Positions 24,737 through 34,872 of a stretch of DNA of 39,843 bases are shown piece by piece (the first letter of the stretch is position 1; the number at the start of each line of letters is the position of its first letter). Source of the stretch: Pasteurella bettyae CCUG 2042 (GTDB lineage Bacteria > Pseudomonadota > Gammaproteobacteria > Enterobacterales > Pasteurellaceae). The stretch lies in contig NZ_AJSX01000008.1 of NCBI RefSeq assembly GCF_000262245.1, positions 1 through 39,843 on the forward strand, read 5' to 3'. Position numbers and translations under genes: made by a program. The notes below the pieces were generated by a model. It saw nothing but the letters and a program-made list of their open reading frames with translations, did no database searches and was not told where the DNA came from.

Positions 24737-26506
24737 ATGATGCGTTCTCATTATTGTGGTTTATTAAACCGCAGCTTGGTTGGACAAGAAGTGACTTTAA
24801 GTGGTTGGGTACATCGCCGTCGTGATTTAGGTGGCTTAATTTTTATTGATATGCGTGACCGTGAAGGCATTGTTCAAGTGTGTTTTGATCCTAAATATCA
24901 AGATGCATTAACCAAAGCGGCAAGTTTACGTAATGAGTTCTGTATTCAAATTAAAGGTGAGGTCATTGCTCGCCCAGATAATCAAGTCAATAAAAATATG
25001 GCGACGGGTGAAGTAGAAGTAGTTGCTAAAGAATTATCTGTGTATAACGTATCTGATGTTTTACCATTAGACTTCAACCAAAATAATACTGAAGAACAAC
25101 GTTTAAAATATCGTTATTTAGATTTACGTCGCCCTGAAATGGCGGAACGTTTAAAAACCCGTGCAAAAATCACAAGTTTTGTCCGTCGTTTTATGGATGA
25201 GCATGGTTTCTTAGATATTGAAACTCCAATGCTAACCAAAGCTACTCCAGAAGGTGCTCGTGACTATTTAGTTCCAAGCCGTGTGCATAAAGGTAAATTT
25301 TACGCTTTACCACAATCACCACAGTTATTTAAACAGCTGTTAATGATGTCTGGTTTTGATCGTTATTATCAAATTGTAAAATGTTTCCGTGATGAAGATT
25401 TACGTGCAGATCGTCAACCAGAATTTACTCAAATTGATGTAGAAACTTCTTTTTTAACCGCAGATGAAGTTCGTGCGCTAATGGAAGAAATGATCCATGG
25501 CTTATGGTTAAATACTCTCGGTGTAGATTTAGGTAAATTCCCAGTCATGACCTGGACTGAAGCAATGACCCGTTTCGGTTCAGATAAACCCGATTTACGT
25601 AATCCATTAGAAATGGTGGATGTCGCAGATATCCTTAAAAATGTGGATTTTAAAGTGTTTAGTGGCCCAGCGAATGATGAAAATGGTCGTGTTGCAGTAA
25701 TTCGTGTGCCAAATGGTGTTGCCGTTACACGTAAACAAATTGATGAATATACTCAATTTGTCGGCATTTATGGTGCAAAAGGCTTAGCTTGGTTAAAAGT
25801 AAATGATGTCAATGCTGGTCTTGAAGGGGTTCAAAGCCCGATTGCTAAATTCTTAAACGAAGAGGTATTAAAATCCCTATTTGAGCGTGTTGGTGTACAA
25901 ACTGGTGATATCTTATTCTTTGGTGCAGATAAATGGCAAACCACCACCGACGCAATGGGCGCATTACGTTTGAAATTAGGTCGCGATTTAGAATTAACTC
26001 GTCTAAATGAATGGCAACCATTGTGGGTTGTAGATTTCCCAATGTTTGAATTAGATGATGAGGGTAACTTAAGTGCAATGCATCACCCATTCACATCGCC
26101 AAAAGATTTTACCCCTGCTGAACTTGAAGCTAATCCAATTAAAGCATTTGCTAATGCTTATGATATGGTTATCAATGGTTATGAAGTGGGTGGTGGCTCA
26201 GTACGTATCTTTGATCCAAATATGCAACAAACTGTATTCCGTATCTTAGGTATTGATGAAGCTCAACAACGTGAAAAATTTGGCTTTTTATTAGATGCAT
26301 TAAAATTTGGTACACCGCCACATGCAGGCCTTGCATTTGGTTTAGACCGTTTAACCATGTTGTTGACAGGCACCGACAACATCCGTGATGTTATCGCATT
26401 CCCTAAAACCACCGCTGCTGCCTGTTTGATGACAGAAGCTCCAAGCCTTGCTAATCCACAAGCGTTAGCTGAGCTTTCGATTTCTGTTGTTGCAAAAGAC
26501 GAATAA
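24737..26506 (+). CDS. aspS: Aspartyl-tRNA synthetase
   Basis: Class IIb aminoacyl-tRNA synthetase charging tRNA-Asp. At 589 residues it has the bacterial domain order: N-terminal OB-fold anticodon-binding domain ([20 protein letters not shown]), catalytic core (motif 2 [18 protein letters not shown]), GAD insertion domain, and motif 3 [13 protein letters not shown]. The double ATG start is kept because AAGGA fits the first and a Met-Met start is what I recall for the H. influenzae protein. A near-perfect palindromic terminator follows. Single-gene unit. Confidence 0.98.
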   Translation: MMRSHYCGLLNRSLVGQEVTLSGWVHRRRDLGGLIFIDMRDREGIVQVCFDPKYQDALTKAASLRNEFCIQIKGEVIARPDNQVNKNMATGEVEVVAKELSVYNVSDVLPLDFNQNNTEEQRLKYRYLDLRRPEMAERLKTRAKITSFVRRFMDEHGFLDIETPMLTKATPEGARDYLVPSRVHKGKFYALPQSPQLFKQLLMMSGFDRYYQIVKCFRDEDLRADRQPEFTQIDVETSFLTADEVRALMEEMIHGLWLNTLGVDLGKFPVMTWTEAMTRFGSDKPDLRNPLEMVDVADILKNVDFKVFSGPANDENGRVAVIRVPNGVAVTRKQIDEYTQFVGIYGAKGLAWLKVNDVNAGLEGVQSPIAKFLNEEVLKSLFERVGVQTGDILFFGADKWQTTTDAMGALRLKLGRDLELTRLNEWQPLWVVDFPMFELDDEGNLSAMHHPFTSPKDFTPAELEANPIKAFANAYDMVINGYEVGGGSVRIFDPNMQQTVFRILGIDEAQQREKFGFLLDALKFGTPPHAGLAFGLDRLTMLLTGTDNIRDVIAFPKTTAAACLMTEAPSLANPQALAELSISVVAKDE

Positions 26507-26514
26507 TAACAAGA

Positions 26515-26552
26515 AAACTGCGGTTTAATTTTAAAAAATTAAACCGCAGTTT
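26515..26552. terminator. Perfect 18-bp-arm terminator resembling a USS pair
   Basis: AAACTGCGGTTTAATTTT (26515-26532), two bases, then its exact reverse complement (26535-26552). Both arms carry AACTGCGGT, one base off the uptake signal and changed identically on both sides, so the stem is intact while the USS is lost. Confidence 0.88.
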
Positions 26553-26569
26553 GTTTATTTTCATTAATT

Positions 26570-27019
26570 ATGGCGTTTAAAAATCCTAATACCGTTCTTA
26601 TTGTTATTTATGCTAAAAACACCAACAGAGTCTTAATGCTTCAACGCAAAGACGATCCAGACTTTTGGCAATCGGTTTCAGGCTCTTTAGAGCCTAATGA
26701 AAAACCTTATAAAGCAGCAATTCGTGAAGTGACAGAGGAAACAGGATTTCAAATTAAAGCAGAGCATTTATGCCTATTTGATTGTAAAAAGCAGATAGAA
26801 TTTGAAATTTTTCCTCATTTTCGGTATAAATACGCACCTAGCGTTACGCATTGTCGGGAACATTGGTTCTTATTAGCATTACCAGAGGAACGAATTCCTA
26901 CATTGGCAGAGCATTTAGCTTATCAGTGGCTTGATCCAGAACAAGCGGCTGAATTAACAAAATCGCCTAATAATAGTGAAGCGATTAAACAATATCTTAT
27001 TCATAAAAGTGCGGTATAA
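26570..27019 (+). CDS. nudB: Dihydroneopterin triphosphate diphosphatase NudB
   Basis: A 149-residue Nudix hydrolase acting early in folate synthesis. The Nudix box spans about residues 38-60 (GSLEPNEKPYKAAIREVTEE, then TGF) and fits GX5EX7REUXEEXGU. Further NudB-like features are REHWFLLALP and AYQWLDPEQAAELTKSPNN. The final Lys-Ser-Ala-Val and stop are encoded by an exact uptake signal (27007-27015), which is also the left arm of the terminator. No clear ribosome-binding site is visible before the ATG. Confidence 0.93.
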   Translation: MAFKNPNTVLIVIYAKNTNRVLMLQRKDDPDFWQSVSGSLEPNEKPYKAAIREVTEETGFQIKAEHLCLFDCKKQIEFEIFPHFRYKYAPSVTHCREHWFLLALPEERIPTLAEHLAYQWLDPEQAAELTKSPNNSEAIKQYLIHKSAV

Positions 27020-27044
27020 ATTTTGAAAATTTTCACCGCAGTTT
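27005..27044 (+). terminator. nudB terminator from a USS and a decayed USS
   Basis: AAAAGTGCGGT...AAATTTT faces AAAATTTTCACCGCAGTTT. The left arm is an exact uptake signal overlapping the nudB stop codon; the right has G for C, causing one mispair. Only a short T run follows. Confidence 0.7.
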
Positions 27045-27125
27045 GAATCAACATTTATCGGAACATTTTATTGTTCCCAATGAGTATTCTAACTTAATCT
27101 TATTGAAAAATAAAAGGAAAATAAC

Positions 27126-27869
27126 ATGGCAGGTCATAGTAAGTGGGCTAACATTAAACACCGTAAAGCAGCACAAGATGCACAACGCGGTAAAATCTTT
27201 ACTAAATTAATTCGTGAATTAGTAACAGCAGCTAAAATTGGTGGTGGTGATGTTGGTACAAACCCACGTTTACGTACTGCAGTAGATAAAGCATTAGCAA
27301 GTAATATGACTCGTGATACTATCAACCGTGCTATCGAACGTGGTGTTGGTGGTGGTGATGACACTAATATGGAAACTAAAATCTATGAAGGTTATGGTCC
27401 TGGTGGTACCGCCGTCATGGTAGAATGTTTAAGTGATAATGCAAACCGTACTATTTCACAAGTCCGTCCAAGCTTCACTAAATGCGGGGGTAACTTAGGT
27501 ACAGAAGGTTCTGTTGGTTATTTATTTAATAAAAAAGGTTTAATTCTAATTGATGCAGGTGCAGATGAGGATGCCTTGACAGAAGCTGCAATTGAAGCTG
27601 GTGCAGATGATATTCAAGCTCAAGATGATGGTTCATTTGAAATTTATACCGCATGGGAAGATTTAGGTTCTGTTCGTGATGGTTTAGAAGCCGCAGGTTT
27701 TAAAATTGCAGAAGCTGAAGTGAGTATGATTCCTACAACTACTGTCGATCTTGATGCTGAAACTGCACCGAAGTTATTGCGTTTAATCGATATGCTAGAA
27801 GATTGTGATGATGTACAAAATGTATATCATAATGGTGAAATTAGCGACGAAGTTGCCGAATTACTGTAA
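27126..27869 (+). CDS. yebC: YebC/TACO1-family protein
   Basis: A 247-residue cytoplasmic protein of the YebC/PmpR/TACO1 family, starting with the hallmark [19 protein letters not shown] and containing [17 protein letters not shown]. Members act as transcription regulators and, in recent work, as translation factors easing stalls at proline-rich stretches. AAAGGA precedes the ATG. It lies upstream of ruvCAB, as in enterobacteria, but with a lipoprotein gene inserted between. Confidence 0.97.
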   Translation: MAGHSKWANIKHRKAAQDAQRGKIFTKLIRELVTAAKIGGGDVGTNPRLRTAVDKALASNMTRDTINRAIERGVGGGDDTNMETKIYEGYGPGGTAVMVECLSDNANRTISQVRPSFTKCGGNLGTEGSVGYLFNKKGLILIDAGADEDALTEAAIEAGADDIQAQDDGSFEIYTAWEDLGSVRDGLEAAGFKIAEAEVSMIPTTTVDLDAETAPKLLRLIDMLEDCDDVQNVYHNGEISDEVAELL

Positions 27870-27889
27870 TTTCTGTTAAGATAGAAAAC

Positions 27890-27927
27890 AAATAAGAAAT
27901 TAATAAACAATATCTTTCTTATTTTTT
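27890..27927 (+). terminator. Weak terminator after yebC
   Basis: AAATAAGAAA and TTTCTTATTT pair over ten mostly AT pairs with a 15-base loop, followed by a T run. Confidence 0.5.
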
Positions 27928-28012
27928 GTATTTTGCTTAGATTTCTCTTACTTTTTTAAGTATCTGCGTAAGCAAATCAGATAATCATAGTAGCTAACTT
28001 AGGAGTATCTAT

Positions 28013-28549
28013 ATGAAATTAATCAAAGTAGTTCCAACTCTAGTAGTTTCGACATTCGTTTTAGCCGCTTGTTCAAATTCAGCTGATGAAACAGCTCAAC
28101 AAATGGAAGCCGCTAAACAAGCTCAAAAAGCACAAATCATGGAGAATGCACAACAGCAAGCAACTAATATTGCTCAAAAAATTGATGGTAAAGCAGCTGT
28201 AAGTGTGCAACCTGTTGATACTCATGCAAAAGCAATAGCTTATACATGTCGTGGTGAGAATCTCTCCGCTACCTATGCATTTAATGCAACAACTGGTGAG
28301 CCAGAAGCAGTGAATTTATCTGTTGGTAAAAAGAAACAAGTTATTAATTTGAAATATGATAAAGCGAATGCAGATTTTACCTCATTTAAATCTGATAAAT
28401 ATGTTTGGAATGTTGATAGTGGTTTAACTGCTAAAAACGTAACAACAATGAGTGGCGGTATGCTAACTCAAAAAGGTAAAGATGTTGATCGCATCATTTC
28501 AAAATTATGTTCTGTTAATAAAACAGCAACAAAAGCACTTAATCGTTAA
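28013..28549 (+). CDS. Lipoprotein of unknown function, faint MliC-like C-terminal pattern
   Basis: A 178-residue lipoprotein: lipobox LAAC (Cys20), Ser at +2, so probably outer membrane. Residues about 25-60 are Gln/Ala-rich and helical. The rest is strand-rich with two cysteines (AYTCRGENLSATY and SKLCSVNK) that could form a disulfide. The Tyr-x-Cys start, Lys/Val strands, a central Trp and a closing Cys faintly recall MliC/PliC lysozyme inhibitors, but the inhibitor loop is not evident. AGGAG precedes the ATG. It sits alone between yebC and ruvC with its own terminator. Confidence 0.8.
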   Translation: MKLIKVVPTLVVSTFVLAACSNSADETAQQMEAAKQAQKAQIMENAQQQATNIAQKIDGKAAVSVQPVDTHAKAIAYTCRGENLSATYAFNATTGEPEAVNLSVGKKKQVINLKYDKANADFTSFKSDKYVWNVDSGLTAKNVTTMSGGMLTQKGKDVDRIISKLCSVNKTATKALNR

Positions 28550-28567
28550 TTAATGATAAACAAATAT

Positions 28568-28601
28568 AATAAGCAGGTGAAATATCATCTGCTTATTTTT
28601 T
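28568..28601 (+). terminator. Terminator of the lipoprotein gene
   Basis: AATAAGCAGGTGA (28568-28580) pairs with TCATCTGCTTATT (28585-28597) with one wobble and a four-base loop, followed by a T run. Confidence 0.88.
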
Positions 28602-28618
28602 ATGCATAGAATAGTATT

Positions 28619-29191
28619 ATGGCAATTATTTTAGGGATCGACCCTGGATCAAGAGTTACAGGTTATGGAGTAATTCGTCAAACAGGTAAGCAACTAGATT
28701 ATTTGGGAAGTGGCGCAATTCGTACACAAGTTGAGGACTTACCTACACGTTTAAAGCGTATTTATGCTGGTGTCACGGAAATTATTACCCAATTCCAGCC
28801 AGATATGTTTGCTATTGAAGAAGTTTTCTTAGCGAAAAATCCAAATTCTGCACTTAAATTAGGGCAGGCTCGTGGTACTGCGATTGTCGCTGCGGTGAAT
28901 CAAGATTTGCCAGTTTTTGAGTATGCTGCGCGTTTAGTTAAACAAACGGTAACAGGCATTGGATCTGCTGATAAAATTCAAGTGCAAGATATGGTGACTC
29001 GAATTCTTAAATTATCAGATAAACCTCAAGCTGATGCTGCGGATGCTTTAGCAATAGCGATTACACATGCCCATACGATGCAACATTCTTTGCAAGTCGC
29101 AACTACTATAAAAACTACTGAAATTCATGAAAAAATGACCGCACTTTTGAAAACAAGATATAGTCGAGGTCGTTTTCGTTTAAAAATTTAA
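28619..29191 (+). CDS. ruvC: Holliday junction resolvase RuvC
   Basis: A 190-residue endonuclease that cuts Holliday junctions as a dimer with RuvAB. Catalytic acids are visible: Asp8 in [12 protein letters not shown], Glu in [12 protein letters not shown], and the Asp pair in [15 protein letters not shown]. The C-terminal extension past that motif is longer than in E. coli, and an exact USS lies in it (29138-29146, read as Thr-Ala-Leu-Leu). The ATG is only 18 bases after the preceding terminator and no good ribosome-binding site is seen. Confidence 0.97.
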   Translation: MAIILGIDPGSRVTGYGVIRQTGKQLDYLGSGAIRTQVEDLPTRLKRIYAGVTEIITQFQPDMFAIEEVFLAKNPNSALKLGQARGTAIVAAVNQDLPVFEYAARLVKQTVTGIGSADKIQVQDMVTRILKLSDKPQADAADALAIAITHAHTMQHSLQVATTIKTTEIHEKMTALLKTRYSRGRFRLKI

Positions 29192-29217
29192 CTGGTTATC
29201 TATCCAGTTTTATTTTA
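29188..29217 (+). terminator. Weak terminator/attenuator between ruvC and ruvA
   Basis: AACTGG (29190-29195) and CCAGTT (29204-29209), eight-base loop, followed by TTTTATTTTAT. The stem overlaps the ruvC stop. Short stem, so read-through into ruvAB is likely. Confidence 0.5.
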
Positions 29218-29255
29218 TACTTATACCCGATTTTAACTATTGATATGGGGTATTT

Positions 29256-29870
29256 ATGATAGGGCGTTTACAGGGTATTTTAATTGAAAAGCAACCACCT
29301 GAGATCTTATTAGATGTACATGGTGTTGGCTATGAATTATTATTGCCTATGACAAGTTTTTATAATTTACCTGAAGTTGGTCAAGAAACAACCCTATTTA
29401 CCCATCTTGTAGTGCGTGAAGATGCCCACCTTCTTTTCGGATTTTCTCATAAACAAGACCGCACTTTATTCCGAGAGTTAATTAAAACCAATGGAGTCGG
29501 CCCTAAGCTTGCTTTAGCAATTTTATCTGCGATGTCTGTAAATGAATTTGCTTATGCGATTGAGCGTGAAGAATTATCTAAATTAATCAAAATTCCTGGG
29601 GTAGGTAAGAAAACGGCAGAGCGTTTATTGGTTGAATTAAAAGGTAAATTTAAAGGTTTGCAACAACCAGACTTCTTTGTAGAAAGTACCCATATTGCTA
29701 CATCAAATGCAACGCCTAGTTCTGTTGATGCACCTATAGAAGAAGCTATCGCTGCATTGATGGCATTGGGTTATAAAGCGACTGATTCAGAAAAAATGGT
29801 TAAAAAAGTTGCCAAACCAGGTTTAACCAGTGAACAATTAATTCGTGAAGCATTAAAAGCATCATTATAG
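29256..29870 (+). CDS. ruvA: Holliday junction DNA helicase subunit RuvA
   Basis: A 204-residue tetrameric junction-binding protein. Domain I OB-fold ([21 protein letters not shown]), domain II helix-hairpin-helix motifs ([14 protein letters not shown] and [19 protein letters not shown]), domain III C-terminal three-helix RuvB contact ([19 protein letters not shown]). Nine bases separate it from ruvB. An exact USS lies inside, read as Asp-Arg-Thr-Leu (29458-29466). Confidence 0.98.
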   Translation: MIGRLQGILIEKQPPEILLDVHGVGYELLLPMTSFYNLPEVGQETTLFTHLVVREDAHLLFGFSHKQDRTLFRELIKTNGVGPKLALAILSAMSVNEFAYAIEREELSKLIKIPGVGKKTAERLLVELKGKFKGLQQPDFFVESTHIATSNATPSSVDAPIEEAIAALMALGYKATDSEKMVKKVAKPGLTSEQLIREALKASL

Positions 29871-29879
29871 AGATAAAAT

Positions 29880-30887
29880 ATGATTGAAGCAGATCGCCTT
29901 ATAAGTAGCAGTGTTCAATTGGATGAAGAATATATTGACCGCGCTATTCGACCTAAATTATTGACAGATTATGTTGGTCAGCCACAAGTCTGTGATCAAA
30001 TGGAAATTTTTATTAAAGCGGCTAAATTACGTCAAGATGCACTAGATCATTTATTGATTTTTGGACCTCCAGGATTAGGCAAAACCACATTAGCAAATAT
30101 TGTTGCTAATGAAATGGGTGTGAATATTCGAACTACTTCGGGTCCAGTCTTAGAAAAGGCAGGAGATCTCGCAGCGATGTTGACTAATCTTGAGCCTCAT
30201 GATGTGTTATTTATTGATGAGATTCATCGCTTATCTCCTGCAATTGAAGAAGTTTTATATCCAGCCATGGAAGATTATCAATTAGATATTATGATTGGTG
30301 AAGGACCAGCGGCTCGTTCCATTAAATTAGATCTTCCTCCTTTCACCTTAATCGGAGCAACAACAAGAGCAGGCTCATTAACTTCGCCTCTACGTGACCG
30401 TTTTGGCATTGTGCAACGCTTAGAGTTTTATTCTGTAGAAGACTTAACTTCTATTGTTTCTCGTAGTGCGAGTTGTTTAAATTTAGATATTTCTGAGACT
30501 GCTTCTCATGAAATAGCAAGACGTTCTCGTGGTACGCCTCGTATTGCTAACCGATTATTACGTCGTGTTAGGGACTTTGCTGATGTGAAAAATTCAGGGA
30601 TTATTTCTGAAGAAATTGCCAAAGCAGCTTTAACGATGTTAGATATTGATCAAGCCGGTTTTGATTATTTAGATAGAAAATTATTGAATGCAGTAATTGA
30701 ACGTTTTGACGGTGGACCAGTAGGATTGGATAATTTAGCAGCTGCTATTGGGGAAGAACGAGATACTATCGAAGATGTACTTGAACCTTATTTAATTCAA
30801 CAAGGTTTCTTACAGCGCACACCTCGAGGACGTATTGCGACTTCTCGCACATATAGACATTTTGGTTTAGAAAAATTGACAGAATAA
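29880..30887 (+). CDS. ruvB: Holliday junction DNA helicase motor RuvB
   Basis: A 335-residue AAA+ hexameric motor driving branch migration. Walker [10 protein letters not shown], Walker [11 protein letters not shown], sensor [18 protein letters not shown] and the C-terminal winged helix ([19 protein letters not shown]). Ends at a strong bidirectional terminator. SOS control is known in E. coli, but I see no clear LexA box before ruvC or ruvA. Confidence 0.98.
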   Translation: MIEADRLISSSVQLDEEYIDRAIRPKLLTDYVGQPQVCDQMEIFIKAAKLRQDALDHLLIFGPPGLGKTTLANIVANEMGVNIRTTSGPVLEKAGDLAAMLTNLEPHDVLFIDEIHRLSPAIEEVLYPAMEDYQLDIMIGEGPAARSIKLDLPPFTLIGATTRAGSLTSPLRDRFGIVQRLEFYSVEDLTSIVSRSASCLNLDISETASHEIARRSRGTPRIANRLLRRVRDFADVKNSGIISEEIAKAALTMLDIDQAGFDYLDRKLLNAVIERFDGGPVGLDNLAAAIGEERDTIEDVLEPYLIQQGFLQRTPRGRIATSRTYRHFGLEKLTE

Positions 30888-30903
30888 TTTTGAAATAGAT
30901 GTG

Positions 30904-30933
30904 AAAAAGGCTTATCAGTTGATAAGCCTTTTT
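30904..30933. terminator. Bidirectional terminator between ruvB and the small periplasmic gene
   Basis: AAAAAGGCTTATCA and TGATAAGCCTTTTT are exact inverted 14-base arms separated by two bases. Both strands carry a T run after the stem, fitting the convergent genes on either side. Confidence 0.93.
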
Positions 30934-30940
30934 AATTGAA

Positions 30941-31252
30941 TTAGTTAGTTTCTTGCTCTTGCTGTTTTAAATTATTTAATTTTACTAAACCTTGGTCGCA
31001 ACTTTTAATTTGTGTTGCTAATTCCATTTCTAGAATTTGTTTTTTACTTTGGTTTAATTTGTTTTTTATTTTACTCACTTGTGTGTGTGTACCTGGTTGT
31101 CTTTCAGCTTCTGCAACAAGTTGATCTGTTGCTTTAAATAATTTCTGACATTGTTGAGGGACTGCTGTCGCTTCTGCAGCTTGAAGATTAACACTAGTGA
31201 AAAATAATCCACCAAAAAGTATCATAAAAATAGTTTTAATTGTTTTTGTCAT
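30941..31252 (-). CDS. Small periplasmic helical protein of unknown function
   Basis: A 103-residue protein with a signal peptide ending near LQAAEA (about residue 25-28). The mature part is helical with two cysteines (QQCQKLF and KSCDQGL) that may form a disulfide, and a Gln/Glu-rich tail. It may belong to a small Pasteurellaceae periplasmic family such as DUF5339, but I am not sure. AAGGA precedes the ATG by eight bases. Convergent with ruvB and divergent from cydA; no functional hint from context. Confidence 0.7.
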   Translation of the reverse strand: MTKTIKTIFMILFGGLFFTSVNLQAAEATAVPQQCQKLFKATDQLVAEAERQPGTHTQVSKIKNKLNQSKKQILEMELATQIKSCDQGLVKLNNLKQQEQETN

Positions 31253-31761
31253 TCAATAATCCTTATCTAGAAATAGAATCTAAATAATTATCTATTAGTC
31301 AAATTGATAAAATCTTTGCCGAAAATAACAGATCATTTTCTCCTTGTCTAGCTTCTTGTGTAATTAATGATAAATTTTATCAAAAAAGCATATAAAAGTT
31401 GCAAATAAGTTAATAAAACCTATAATTTGCGATATATCAATATTTAGTGGTGAGCTTATACTTCCATTAATTTGATGTAAAATCAAAAAATGTGATCTAG
31501 GTATCTTTTTTACTATTTTTTATCCATATAAATCGTAGTAGAATTATACCAATCTTGGGTTATGTCTTAAATTTATCTGTAGTTAGATAGAAATAAGCAT
31601 AGTTCCAAAATAAATTTTAGGATCTTGGGGTCTTAATCTTATGGGTGGTTATTAAAGTGAGATTAGAATTTTGTATATGTCTTAATCGTTCATATTCAAA
31701 ATGCTAATAATGCGGTGTAATCAATAGTTAAAATATCTTGTAGCATTTACAAGGAGTTGAG
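31253..31761. other. 509-base non-coding region upstream of cydA
   Basis: No ORF of note. It holds the divergent promoters of the small periplasmic gene and cydABX. TTGCGATATATCAA (31427-31440) matches the FNR consensus TTGATnnnnATCAA at 8 of 10 positions. TTGATGTAAAATCAA nearby has a five-base spacer and fits less well. AAATGTGATCTAG (31488-31500) has a perfect CRP left half. Oxygen-responsive control of cydAB by ArcA/FNR is known in relatives. Confidence 0.5.
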
Positions 31762-33333
31762 ATGTTAGACATTGTTGAACTCTCTCGCTTGCAGTTTGCA
31801 TTAACTGCGCTGTATCACTTTTTGTTTGTGCCATTAACATTAGGTTTAACATTTATTCTTGTCATAATGGAAACCTTGTATGTGGTTACAAATAAACAAG
31901 TTTATAAAGATATGACTAAATTCTGGGGTAAGTTATTTGGTATTAACTTTGCTCTAGGTGTGACAACTGGTATTACTATGGAATTCCAGTTTGGTACTAA
32001 CTGGTCATATTATTCACATTATGTAGGTGATATCTTTGGTGCACCTCTTGCAATTGAAGCTTTACTTGCATTCTTTTTAGAATCAACATTTGTAGGTTTA
32101 TTCTTCTTTGGCTGGGATCGTCTCACAAAAGGTAAACACTTATTAGCGACCTACTGTGTTGCATTTGGTTCGAACTTATCTGCAATGTGGATTTTAGTTG
32201 CAAATGGTTGGATGCAAAGCCCTGTTGCATCAGAATTTAACTTTGAAACCATGCGAATGGAAATGACGAGTTTCTTAGATCTATGGTTAAATCCAATTGC
32301 ACAAAGTAAATTAGTTCATACTCTAACAGGTGGCTATGTATCAGCTGCGATGTTTGTATTAGCAATTAGTTCTTATTACTTATTAAAACGTCGTGATGTT
32401 GGCTTTGCTAAACGTTCATTTTCTGTTGCCTCAGTATTTGGTTTTATTTCTATAATTGCGTCTATTGCAATGGGTGACCAATCTGCTTATGAAATTGGTG
32501 GTGTACAAAAAACTAAATTAGCAACAATGGAAAGTGAATGGCATACACAACAAGCACCAGCTGCTTGGAATGCAATTGCAATCCCTAACCAAGCTGAACA
32601 AAAAAATGACTTCGAGTTTCAAATTCCATATTTAGGTGGTTTGATGGCTACTCGTTCATTAGATCAAACTTATCCAGGTATTCATGATCTATTAGCGGAA
32701 AACGAAGGACGTGTTCGTAATGGTATGGTCGCTTATGGTCTATTAGAAGAATTACGTGCACAGAAAAAAGCTGGTACAGTTAATGATGCCACTAAAGCAC
32801 AATTCTTAGAAGTCCGTAAAGATTTAGGCTATGGTTTACTTCTAAAACGTTATACTGATAAAGTTGTCAATGCCACAGAAGAACAAATTAAACAAGCAAC
32901 ATTAGATACCATTCCTAATATTGCGCCTGTGTTCTGGTCTTTCCGTGCGATGGCTGCAGCAGCAGGTGCGGTACTTTTCTTATTAATGGGAGCATTCCTG
33001 CTAAATATTCGTAAGTCAGTAACTAAAGTTCCTTTATTACTTCATGCATTATTATGGTGTTTACCATTGCCTTGGATTTCAATCGAATGTGGTTGGTTCC
33101 TTGCTGAGTATGGTCGTCAACCATGGGCTATTTATGAAGTATTACCTGTTGGCGTAGCTAACTCATCATTAGGAACGGGTGATCTTTGGTTCTCTATTGG
33201 TCTACTTTGTGGTCTTTACACATTGTTTATCGTAGTAGAGATGTATTTAATGTTTAAATTTGGTCGTTTAGGTCCAAGTTCATTAAAAACAGGTCGTTAC
33301 TATTTTGAACAATCATCTAAAGCAGGAGCCTAA
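31762..33333 (+). CDS. cydA: Cytochrome bd oxidase subunit I
   Basis: A 523-residue quinol oxidase subunit carrying haems b558, b595 and d. The haem ligand His19 is in place ([15 protein letters not shown]). [22 protein letters not shown] and the signature [15 protein letters not shown] are present. The quinol-binding Q loop is the long proteobacterial form, judged by total length close to E. coli CydA (522). AAGGAG precedes the ATG. First gene of cydABX-ybgE. Confidence 0.98.
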   Translation: MLDIVELSRLQFALTALYHFLFVPLTLGLTFILVIMETLYVVTNKQVYKDMTKFWGKLFGINFALGVTTGITMEFQFGTNWSYYSHYVGDIFGAPLAIEALLAFFLESTFVGLFFFGWDRLTKGKHLLATYCVAFGSNLSAMWILVANGWMQSPVASEFNFETMRMEMTSFLDLWLNPIAQSKLVHTLTGGYVSAAMFVLAISSYYLLKRRDVGFAKRSFSVASVFGFISIIASIAMGDQSAYEIGGVQKTKLATMESEWHTQQAPAAWNAIAIPNQAEQKNDFEFQIPYLGGLMATRSLDQTYPGIHDLLAENEGRVRNGMVAYGLLEELRAQKKAGTVNDATKAQFLEVRKDLGYGLLLKRYTDKVVNATEEQIKQATLDTIPNIAPVFWSFRAMAAAAGAVLFLLMGAFLLNIRKSVTKVPLLLHALLWCLPLPWISIECGWFLAEYGRQPWAIYEVLPVGVANSSLGTGDLWFSIGLLCGLYTLFIVVEMYLMFKFGRLGPSSLKTGRYYFEQSSKAGA

Positions 33334-33335
33334 TT

Positions 33336-34472
33336 ATGCTTGACTACGAAAGTTTACGTTTTATTTGGTGGATCCTAATTGGCGTGTTGTTACTCGGTTT
33401 TGTAGTAACAGACGGCTTTGACATGGGTGTTCTTACACTATTACCTTTTGCTGGTAAAAAAGAAGTTGAAAAGCGCATTATGATTAACTCAGTTGCACCT
33501 CACTGGGATGGTAACCAAGTTTGGTTATTAACTGCTGGTGGTGCAATGTTTGCTGCATGGCCAATTGTTTATGCAACATCATTTTCTGGTTTATATATCG
33601 CAATGATTTTAGTTTTAGCTGCATTATTCTTCCGCCCAGTGGGCTTTGAATATCGAGCTAAAATTGATAATCCAGCTTGGCGTACAGCGTGGGATTGGGG
33701 ATTGTTTCTTGGTGGATTTGTGCCTTCATTAGTATTTGGTGTTGCATTTGGTAATTTATTACAAGGTGTTCCATTTGAATTTGATGATTTAATGCAAGTT
33801 AAATATACAGGTACATTCTTCGAACTACTTAACCCATTTGCTATTCTTTGTGGTTTAATCAGTTTATCAATGTTAATTACACATGGTGCGGCTTGGTTAC
33901 AAATGAAAACAACAGCAGATTTACGTGATCGTTCACGTACAATCACTCAAGTTGGTGCATTTGCTACATTAATTACCTTTGTACTTGCTGGTATATGGTT
34001 ATTGTATAAAGATGGTTTTATTGTTAATAGTACAGTGGACCACTTTGCACCGTCTTCACCATTAGGTAAACAAGTTTCACTAGAAGCTGGAGCCTGGTTT
34101 AAAAATTATAATGAGATGCCTGTATTATGGATTTTCCCACTATTAGCTGTTGTGGGCGCACTATTAAATATTGTTGCATCTAAAGCTAATCGTTCAGGTT
34201 TTGCATTTTTCTTCTCATCAATTACAATGTTCGGTGTGATCTTCACATGTGGTATTGCAATGTTCCCATTCGTAATGCCTTCAATTACTCATCCTGATAT
34301 GAGTTTATTAATGTGGGATTCAACATCAAGTGAGTTAACATTAAAATTAATGTTCTTCCTAGCACTTGTATTTGTAACTATTTCATTGGCTTATACAATT
34401 TGGTCTTACTACAAAATGTTTGGTCGTCTTGATAATAGTTTTATTGAAGAAAACAAAAACTCATTATACTAA
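33336..34472 (+). CDS. cydB: Cytochrome bd oxidase subunit II
   Basis: A 378-residue partner of CydA with about eight membrane helices. It begins with the typical DGFDMGVLTLLPF and contains NSVAPHWDGNQVWLLTAGGAMFAAWP, given here as APHWDGNQVWLL, and FFRPVGFEYRAK. Two bases separate it from cydA. Together with CydX it gives a high-affinity, proton-motive-force-generating oxidase for low oxygen. Confidence 0.98.
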   Translation: MLDYESLRFIWWILIGVLLLGFVVTDGFDMGVLTLLPFAGKKEVEKRIMINSVAPHWDGNQVWLLTAGGAMFAAWPIVYATSFSGLYIAMILVLAALFFRPVGFEYRAKIDNPAWRTAWDWGLFLGGFVPSLVFGVAFGNLLQGVPFEFDDLMQVKYTGTFFELLNPFAILCGLISLSMLITHGAAWLQMKTTADLRDRSRTITQVGAFATLITFVLAGIWLLYKDGFIVNSTVDHFAPSSPLGKQVSLEAGAWFKNYNEMPVLWIFPLLAVVGALLNIVASKANRSGFAFFFSSITMFGVIFTCGIAMFPFVMPSITHPDMSLLMWDSTSSELTLKLMFFLALVFVTISLAYTIWSYYKMFGRLDNSFIEENKNSLY

Positions 34473-34484
34473 AGGAGAATATAT

Positions 34485-34583
34485 ATGTTTTATGTAGCTT
34501 GGGTAGTGGGTGTTTTGTTAGCAGTTTGGGTTAGCGTGAAAATTACAACACGTATCGAAGATTCTGGTAAATTTGACGAATAA
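34485..34583 (+). CDS. cydX: Cytochrome bd accessory subunit CydX
   Basis: A 32-residue single-helix membrane protein that stabilises haem binding in CydAB. It begins MFYVAWVVGVLLAV and ends ITTRIEDSGKFDE, close to E. coli CydX. AAGGAG lies eight bases before the ATG, and the gene sits 12 bases after cydB. Its stop is followed after one base by the ybgE start (TAATATG). Confidence 0.95.
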   Translation: MFYVAWVVGVLLAVWVSVKITTRIEDSGKFDE

Positions 34584-34584
34584 T

Positions 34585-34872
34585 ATGATTCATTTAGTTT
34601 ATCAAATAGTAAATAAGGGCTCTTGGAGAGCCCTTTCTTTCATTTTGGCTATTTTATTAACCCTTTGTTTCTTTTTTAATATACATCAGTTTGCTACTAA
34701 TCTAAGAACAGCAAATCCAATTTGGGTTTTGCTTATTATTTGGTCAACAGTGATATTATGGATTCATGGTATGGGATTTGAGATTAAATCTCTAATTTGG
34801 AAAATTATTTTTTTCCCAATAGTTGGATATATAGTAAGTGCTATAGCATTATTCAATAATTTTTTAATTTAA
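34585..34872 (+). CDS. ybgE: Cyd operon protein YbgE
   Basis: A 95-residue inner-membrane protein with three predicted helices. It follows cydX as in E. coli, with the family-typical IHGMGFEIKS. Function is unclear; it co-occurs with cydABX. I chose the ATG at 34585 directly after the cydX stop rather than an in-frame TTG at 34573 that would overlap it. No terminator is evident in the 190 bases before ybgC. Confidence 0.88.
   Translation: MIHLVYQIVNKGSWRALSFILAILLTLCFFFNIHQFATNLRTANPIWVLLIIWSTVILWIHGMGFEIKSLIWKIIFFPIVGYIVSAIALFNNFLI

Noticed and set aside
31472-31486. TTGATGTAAAATCAA as an FNR site
   Set aside because: The spacer between half sites is five bases, not four, so it does not fit the FNR dimer; kept only as a remark.
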